Shown here one piece after another: positions 14,488-18,005 of a stretch of 18,005 nt of DNA (positions within the stretch are counted from its first letter, which is position 1; each line of letters starts with the position of its first letter). This DNA is from JAKQIM01 sp964633225 (GTDB taxonomy: Bacteria > Chloroflexota > Anaerolineae > Anaerolineales > UBA4823). Location of the stretch: positions 1-18,005 of the forward strand of contig CAZWFQ010000066.1 of the NCBI GenBank assembly GCA_964633225.1, written 5' to 3'. The position numbers and the translations under genes were made by a program. The notes under the pieces are model-generated. The model ran no database searches. It saw only the letters and a program-made list of their open reading frames with translations, and was not told the origin of the DNA.

Positions 14488-15045
14488 TCAGGTGGCCGCG
14501 GCCGTGGCGGCTGCCGCGGCTGTGGCGTCTTCTTGATGTAAGATCATCAAGTACCAACCCAACAAAACCAGCAGGGGCAGATCCCCCAGGTTTTGGGCCG
14601 CAGAAGCAAAGGTCACCCGGGCCTGCTGCTTGAACAGGTTCGAGAGTTTCTGTTCTTCAGAACCAGGGCTGAAGAGCACCAGGTCATCGCCCGATGGGTG
14701 CCGCCAGCAAAATTGGTTGGCCCAGAAGTTGGCCGCCTGCCAGGCATAGGCATGCCCGGTTGCCAATTCCAGGCGGCCCTGGGTGCCCGTCCAGCGCGGG
14801 GTATAGAGCCCCAGATCGCTCTCCGAATCCGGCAGGCGCACGGTGACACGCGGGTTGAGGAATCCCACCCGCTTGAAGCTCCAACGCCCCTGGGCGCATT
14901 CTGCCTGGGCCAGGCTGCCCCAGGCGCTGCGAAATTCTAGCCAGGCGAACTCGTACTCGCCGCTGTGCAGCACAAAGCGGCGCTCAAAAGCAGCCGGTTG
15001 GACCCAGTAAAGGGGTACATCCAGGTAGTTGTAGATCGATTCCAT
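14488..15045 (-). CDS. Hypothetical beta-rich protein with Ala/Thr tail
   Basis: 185 residues, not firmly recognised. Alternating hydrophobic and aromatic strands (YWVQPAAFERRFVLHSGEYE, WSFKRVGFLNPRVTVRL, LELATGHAYAWQAANFW, DLVLFSPG) suggest a beta-barrel or sandwich; a tubby/LURP-one-like fold is possible but unproven. A hydrophobic helix follows (LPLLVLLGWYLMIL, about 155-168), and then the acidic turn HQED. The protein ends in 13 residues of only Ala, Thr and one Asp, encoded by an 18-base tandem duplication. There is no signal peptide. SD GGGGAGG lies 4 bases before ATG 15045. A 26-codon frame just upstream repeats the motif LYWVQPxxxERRxV. Confident as a gene, low confidence on function. 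Confidence 0.7.
   Translation of the reverse strand: MESIYNYLDVPLYWVQPAAFERRFVLHSGEYEFAWLEFRSAWGSLAQAECAQGRWSFKRVGFLNPRVTVRLPDSESDLGLYTPRWTGTQGRLELATGHAYAWQAANFWANQFCWRHPSGDDLVLFSPGSEEQKLSNLFKQQARVTFASAAQNLGDLPLLVLLGWYLMILHQEDATAAAAATAAAT
14492..14527. repeat. Two tandem 18-bp units at the 3' end of the beta-rich protein gene
   Basis: Units 14492-14509 and 14510-14527 differ at three positions. They encode the Ala/Thr tail in two six-residue steps, so the tail probably grew by duplication. Confidence 0.6.
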
Positions 15046-15056
15046 AGCACCTCCCC

Positions 15057-15137
15057 TTAAAACACATAGCGCCGTTCAAGCACCCTGGGCTGGACCCAGT
15101 ACAGCAGGCGGTCAGGCGGCAGAAAAGGAGACGCCAT
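15057..15137 (-). pseudogene. 26-codon frame resembling the N-terminus of the downstream gene
   Basis: ATG 15137 opens a frame that reads M-ASPFLPPDR-LLYWVQPRVLERRYVF and stops at 15057. Its core LYWVQPxxxERRxV matches residues 12-25 of the protein starting at 15045 (LYWVQPAAFERRFV). It begins 7 bases after the stop of the secreted protein gene and ends 11 bases before the next start. No Shine-Dalgarno is visible for it. The most likely reading is the 5' remnant of a tandem paralogue whose rest was deleted. A short translated leader peptide is the alternative. Confidence 0.55.
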
Positions 15138-15144
15138 CAGGCGG

Positions 15145-16587
15145 CTACTTCTTCATTGTTATGGGCAGGTAGATGGCATACAACTGCTCGACGATCTTGA
15201 GATGGCTTTCTAAGTAATAGCTGTCATCTTCATCGTAGGCAATGCTCACCAGCCCATTGACCGGATTGGTAGCCGCCGAGATGAAAGAGCCCTCCGAAAG
15301 ATAGGCCCCCCCGAAACCAATCGACTCGCACGTCCAGGTATCAAAGAGGCCGCCAGATGGGCCGCAGTTGCCGACCAGCAGGCCAATCGCAGAATTGGGG
15401 CGGGCAATATCGATCGTGGCAGGGCCTTGATCGTCGGTGGCGTTGGTGTAAGCGATAAGCGGGTTATTGTCGCCATCCAGGGTCAGGGATACATCAGCAT
15501 ATGTCAGGCCCGCACCCATCTCAGCCATATCATAACAGTGCCAGATATACTGGGCATCATCGGCATCCCAGCCACAGTTGGCGGTCGAGCTGCCGTAGCC
15601 CACATAGATGGCATACCGCAGTTGGCCGCTGGCAGAGTCGTAATAAGCCACCTCCTCATCATTTGGACTGTCGTCCTGGAAGCTGTAAGAGGAGTACTTA
15701 CCGCCGCTTTGATCAAGGACGTAGCAAGTCCAGCCCCCATCCGTCTGGTTGGTGCAGCCGCTGCTGAAGATGCCCTGGTACCGGGCATAGCGCAGGGCAT
15801 CTGTTTTGCTATCATAATAGGTAAAGCGCGGCATGCCATTTGTATCCAGGTCCATCGAGAGATACTGGCCAAAGCCTTCGCCGTAGTCGATCGTCTCACA
15901 CTCCCAATCCCCCGCCGCGTCGCCCACGCCGCAGTTGCCGCCCGTTTTCCGGTAGGCATACCGCAGTGTGCCCATCGTTTTCGAAGGGAAGGTCAGTTGG
16001 ACAGTTGAATTGCGATAACCGATGATGGGCGAATTATCTTCGTTGTAAGCCAGGTCAGTATAAGTGCCGTAATAGGTCATTGCAATCGACGAACTCTGGA
16101 TCGTCTCGATCTTCCAGGAGCAGTTCACTGGAATGGAATTGGTACAAAAGTAATAGGCATACTTGAGGGCGTGGTTGGTGGCATCGTAGTAGCTGATGCC
16201 GTAGCGTGTTCCTCCCAAAAACATCGATGGAGAAGCCATCGCCAGCGAAGCATACTGCCCCACATCGCCAGTTGAATCGACCGTCTCACACGACCAGCGG
16301 TTGGCGGTGCCGCAGTTGCCGCCCGTGCCCACGTATTTTGCGAAACGCAGGTCCTTATTGGTGCTGTCATAATAGGCGATGTACTTGACACCATTGTAGC
16401 GGACAGCCATCGAAGCATGCCCGCCCAGGTATGTATCCGAGCCCTTTTCCACATAGCTTTCGAACCAGGGCAGCATGCGGGTTCCCAGGTCATCAACGGC
16501 CTGGGGCTGGGCCGCCTGGGCCAGGCCAGCGCCCAGCACGATGATCATCAAAGCCAGGGTAATGCGTAGGATAATTTTGCGGTTCAT
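15145..16587 (-). CDS. Secreted cysteine-paired repeat protein, probable beta-propeller
   Basis: 480 residues from ATG 16587. A signal peptide (NRK, hydrophobic 5-21, cleavage near AQA-AQ at 24-27) is followed by about seven repeats of roughly 50-60 residues with cores such as GxxYIAYYDSTNKDLRFAKYVG, NCGxxxxxWxCET and GQYxSLxxD. The YYD and LRYA motifs recur in nearly every unit. All 12 cysteines occur as six pairs, one per unit (92/100, 148/156, 219/230, 278/288, 338/351, 408/420). This suggests one disulfide per blade outside the cytoplasm. The C-terminus is LYAIYLPITMKK, similar to YLPLVLK-type tails seen on secreted Chloroflexota proteins. AGGAG lies 11 bases before the chosen ATG. The open frame extends to a TTG at 16656, but that extension would precede the signal peptide. 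Ligand or enzyme activity is unknown. Confidence 0.82.
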   Translation of the reverse strand: MNRKIILRITLALMIIVLGAGLAQAAQPQAVDDLGTRMLPWFESYVEKGSDTYLGGHASMAVRYNGVKYIAYYDSTNKDLRFAKYVGTGGNCGTANRWSCETVDSTGDVGQYASLAMASPSMFLGGTRYGISYYDATNHALKYAYYFCTNSIPVNCSWKIETIQSSSIAMTYYGTYTDLAYNEDNSPIIGYRNSTVQLTFPSKTMGTLRYAYRKTGGNCGVGDAAGDWECETIDYGEGFGQYLSMDLDTNGMPRFTYYDSKTDALRYARYQGIFSSGCTNQTDGGWTCYVLDQSGGKYSSYSFQDDSPNDEEVAYYDSASGQLRYAIYVGYGSSTANCGWDADDAQYIWHCYDMAEMGAGLTYADVSLTLDGDNNPLIAYTNATDDQGPATIDIARPNSAIGLLVGNCGPSGGLFDTWTCESIGFGGAYLSEGSFISAATNPVNGLVSIAYDEDDSYYLESHLKIVEQLYAIYLPITMKK

Positions 16588-16621
16588 GATGGATCGATCT
16601 CCTTTTTGTGCCAGCAGAGTG

Positions 16622-16649
16622 CCGTAAAAACAGTCAATTGTTTTTACGG
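16622..16649. repeat. Perfect 11-bp inverted repeat upstream of the secreted protein gene
   Basis: CCGTAAAAACA (16622-16632) and its exact complement (16639-16649) flank the 6 bases GTCAAT. It is centred about 48 bases upstream of ATG 16587, the usual position for an operator. No T tract follows on either strand and no gene ends here, so a terminator is unlikely. Confidence 0.6.
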
Positions 16650-16858
16650 ATAACAAACACGGGCTTCGTACACCCGCTGCGCAACCATTTTAGAAACCAG
16701 TCACATTACCGATCACCGGTCATAAAATGCCAGGCACCAATCGTCGATCCCCCTCCCCTCGCATTTCTATTATCGCGCCAAATATTTCATATGCATATAA
16801 GACATTTGGGGCATGTGCTGTCAGATTTCTGCGCCGGGCCTGCGTCCCGGCAGGTCGG

Positions 16859-16867
16859 TGGTACAAT
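16859..16867 (+). promoter_or_regulatory. Extended -10 directly before the HAD gene start (candidate leaderless transcript)
   Basis: TGG-TACAAT (TACAAT 16862-16867) ends 6 bases before ATG 16874, with no Shine-Dalgarno between. Spacing to the ATG is identical to that at 9673-9685. Confidence 0.5.
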
Positions 16868-16873
16868 CGCTGC

Positions 16874-17515
16874 ATGACTCTGAAAGCCATCTTATGGGAC
16901 CTCGACGGCGTGCTGGCCGACACCCTTGAGCTGCATTACCAGACCTGGTCGGCCGCCTTTACCGAACACAAGCTGCCCTTCAGCCGCCAGTTGTACCGGC
17001 AAGCCTTTGGCATGAACAACAAAGACCTGGTAGCTACCGTGCTGGGCCGCCCGGCCGAGCCAGAATTTGTGGCCCTGGTCACCGATCAAAAAGAGAGCGC
17101 CTTCCAGCAGGCCGCACCGGGCCTGGTGCGCAGCTTTCCGGGCGTACGGGAATGGCTGGAAGCCGCCCTGCAGCAAGGCCTGCGCCAGGCTGTGGCTTCT
17201 TCGGCCCCGCCGCTTAACATCGAAATCCTGGTAGATGCCCTGGAGATCCGTCCTTACTTCAAGGCCCTGGTATCGGGCTTCCACATCCCCGGCAAGCCCA
17301 ATCCAGATGTCTTTTTAGAAGCCGCCCGCCGCCTGGAAGTCACCCCTCAGGAATGCCTGGTGATTGAAGATTCGCTCCCCGGCCTCGAAGCCGCCCGCCG
17401 CGCCGGCATGCGCCGCCTGGCGGTGGCCAACACCAACCCGCCCGAGGTATTGGCAAAGGCCGCCGACCTGGTGACCACCAGCCTGGCAGAGCTGAGTCTT
17501 GAACAAGTGCATTAA
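16874..17515 (+). CDS. HAD-superfamily hydrolase, beta-phosphoglucomutase/phosphatase-like
   Basis: 213 residues from ATG 16874. All four HAD motifs are present: nucleophile Asp9 and acid/base Asp11 (WDLDGVLADT), Ser109/Ser110 (VASSAP), Lys141 (PGKPNPDVFLEA) and acidic pair Glu165-Asp166 (VIEDSLPGLEAARRAGM). A helical cap lies between motifs I and II (about 16-85). This is the beta-phosphoglucomutase/sugar phosphatase subgroup; the substrate (sugar phosphate or other phosphomonoester) cannot be chosen from sequence. The open frame continues upstream to ATG 16727, but that extension has no domain and would bypass the natural N-terminus of the fold. The stop overlaps the next ATG (TAATG), so the two genes are translationally coupled. 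Confidence 0.92.
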   Translation: MTLKAILWDLDGVLADTLELHYQTWSAAFTEHKLPFSRQLYRQAFGMNNKDLVATVLGRPAEPEFVALVTDQKESAFQQAAPGLVRSFPGVREWLEAALQQGLRQAVASSAPPLNIEILVDALEIRPYFKALVSGFHIPGKPNPDVFLEAARRLEVTPQECLVIEDSLPGLEAARRAGMRRLAVANTNPPEVLAKAADLVTTSLAELSLEQVH

Positions 17516-18005
17516 TGGCTCCTCGCACCCATTTTTTGCCCTACCAGCCCAAGACCATTCTGAACAAGGGCCCGCGCGCCGACCATTGGTTCTGGACGCG
17601 CTACAGTGCCTGCCCCTACCTGGGCTGCCAGCACGGCTGCGAGTTCTGCTACTGTCGCGAGCAAAAGTACTTTCCACACAAAACCCCCGGCGCGCCGCTG
17701 CCCGCCTATGATGCTGCCGCCGATCCCTTCTCGCACCTGATCAAGGTCAAAGAGAACGCCCCCCAGCTCTTGCGCAAGGCCCTGGCCCGCCTGCCCCTGG
17801 ATGTGCTCTTCACCGGCGATTACCAGCCCGCCGAGCGCAAGTTCGGCCTCTCGCGCCAGATGCTAGAAGTGTGCCTCGACCTGGGATTCCCGGTCTTCAT
17901 CCTCAGCCGCTCGCCGCTGGTGCTGCGCGACCTGGACTTGATCCAGGCCATCCACCGGCGGGCGCGGGCCATGGTGGCCTTCAGCATCATCACCACCCCC
18001 GATTC
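17515..18005 (+). CDS. SPL-family radical SAM protein (partial, 3' end off window)
   Basis: The ATG at 17515-17517 shares its A with the HAD stop codon. The frame stays open for 163 residues to the window end. The radical SAM iron-sulfur motif CxxxCxxC is seen as Cys38, Cys42, Cys45 in LGCQHGCEFCYCREQ. The order of surrounding segments (YQPKTILNKG near the N-terminus, VLFTGDYQPAERKF, then FPVFILSRSPLVLRDLDL) fits the SPL-like radical SAM group related to spore photoproduct lyase, whose members outside spore formers have no settled function. Two further cysteines (33 and 47) flank the cluster motif. It is co-transcribed and coupled with the phosphatase upstream. Confidence 0.85.
   Translation, partial: MAPRTHFLPYQPKTILNKGPRADHWFWTRYSACPYLGCQHGCEFCYCREQKYFPHKTPGAPLPAYDAAADPFSHLIKVKENAPQLLRKALARLPLDVLFTGDYQPAERKFGLSRQMLEVCLDLGFPVFILSRSPLVLRDLDLIQAIHRRARAMVAFSIITTPD

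Larger units (their letters stand above)
16588..16873. other. Divergent intergenic region (286 bases)
   Basis: This space separates the secreted repeat protein (minus) from the HAD phosphatase (plus). It holds the inverted repeat at 16622-16649, an AT-rich patch with the palindrome TATGCATA (around 16789-16798) and the -10 of the HAD gene at its right end. CCTGC and GCAGG (16839-16843 with 16850-16854) can pair just before that -10. I could not place a convincing promoter for the secreted protein, and I see no credible coding frame here. Confidence 0.6.

Noticed and set aside
16622..16649. Inverted repeat as a rho-independent terminator
   Set aside because: No gene ends beside it, the stem is AT-rich and no T tract follows on either strand.
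16588..16656. Upstream TTG start for the secreted repeat protein
   Set aside because: It would place 23 polar residues before the signal peptide and read through the inverted repeat. ATG 16587 has an upstream AGGAG.
16727..16873. N-terminal extension of the HAD protein from ATG 16727
   Set aside because: The HAD fold begins at MTLKAILWDLDG (16874). The extension has no structure, and a -10 box sits within it just before 16874.
1..18005. CRISPR arrays, tRNA/rRNA genes, insertion sequences or integrases
   Set aside because: No regularly spaced direct repeats, no cloverleaf-like GTTCRANNC segments in context, and no transposase or integrase motifs were seen by reading both strands. A computed search would be more sensitive.

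Overview
The window is GC-rich (about 60% by eye), densely packed bacterial chromosome. It most resembles Chloroflexota, probably an Anaerolineae-type genome. The reasons are the secreted protein ending in a YLPI-type tail, the style of the GAF/PAS kinases, cyclases and chemoreceptor-like proteins, and several GC-rich genes that appear to start directly downstream of a -10 box without a ribosome binding site. The taxonomic call is an inference; no rRNA or tRNA gene is present to settle it.

Layout. (1) 1-2117, minus strand: the end of a type I restriction-modification locus, with hsdM complete and hsdS cut by the window edge. The hsdS recognition region is strikingly AT-rich. (2) 2114-4471, minus strand: a chemoreceptor-like protein whose reading frame overlaps the hsdM start by 4 bases. 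Its sensory module is a sugar-binding-protein-like domain with its two lobes in swapped order. (3) 4640-6511, plus strand: a nitroreductase and a family 1-like glycosyltransferase, probably one operon, divergent from the chemoreceptor. (4) 6639-9610, plus strand: a secreted helical-repeat protein with a His/Gly-rich tail, a terminator, then an OmpR/PhoB-type response regulator and its sensor kinase. The promoter of the secreted protein carries an 11-bp-phased direct repeat of the sort OmpR-family regulators bind, so the three may form one sensing unit. (5) 9685-10161, plus strand: a small YdjM/DUF2227-like membrane protein. (6) 10186-13188, minus strand: a hybrid signalling pair, a PAS-GAF histidine kinase followed by a response regulator fused to an adenylate cyclase, linking phosphotransfer to cAMP. 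(7) 13303-14397, minus strand: an unknown helical protein and a hemerythrin-domain protein, behind a promoter covered by a long dyad. (8) 14488-15137, minus strand: an unknown beta-rich protein, preceded by a 26-codon frame that looks like a copy of its N-terminus. (9) 15145-16587, minus strand: a secreted, cysteine-paired repeat protein, probably a beta-propeller. (10) 16874 to the end, plus strand: a beta-phosphoglucomutase-like HAD phosphatase, coupled by TAATG to a truncated SPL-family radical SAM protein.

The region is dominated by signal transduction (one chemoreceptor-like protein, two kinases, two response regulators, one cyclase) mixed with small envelope or secreted proteins. No insertion sequence, CRISPR array, integrase, tRNA or rRNA was seen. 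No intergenic gap exceeds 300 bases; the longest is 16588-16873.
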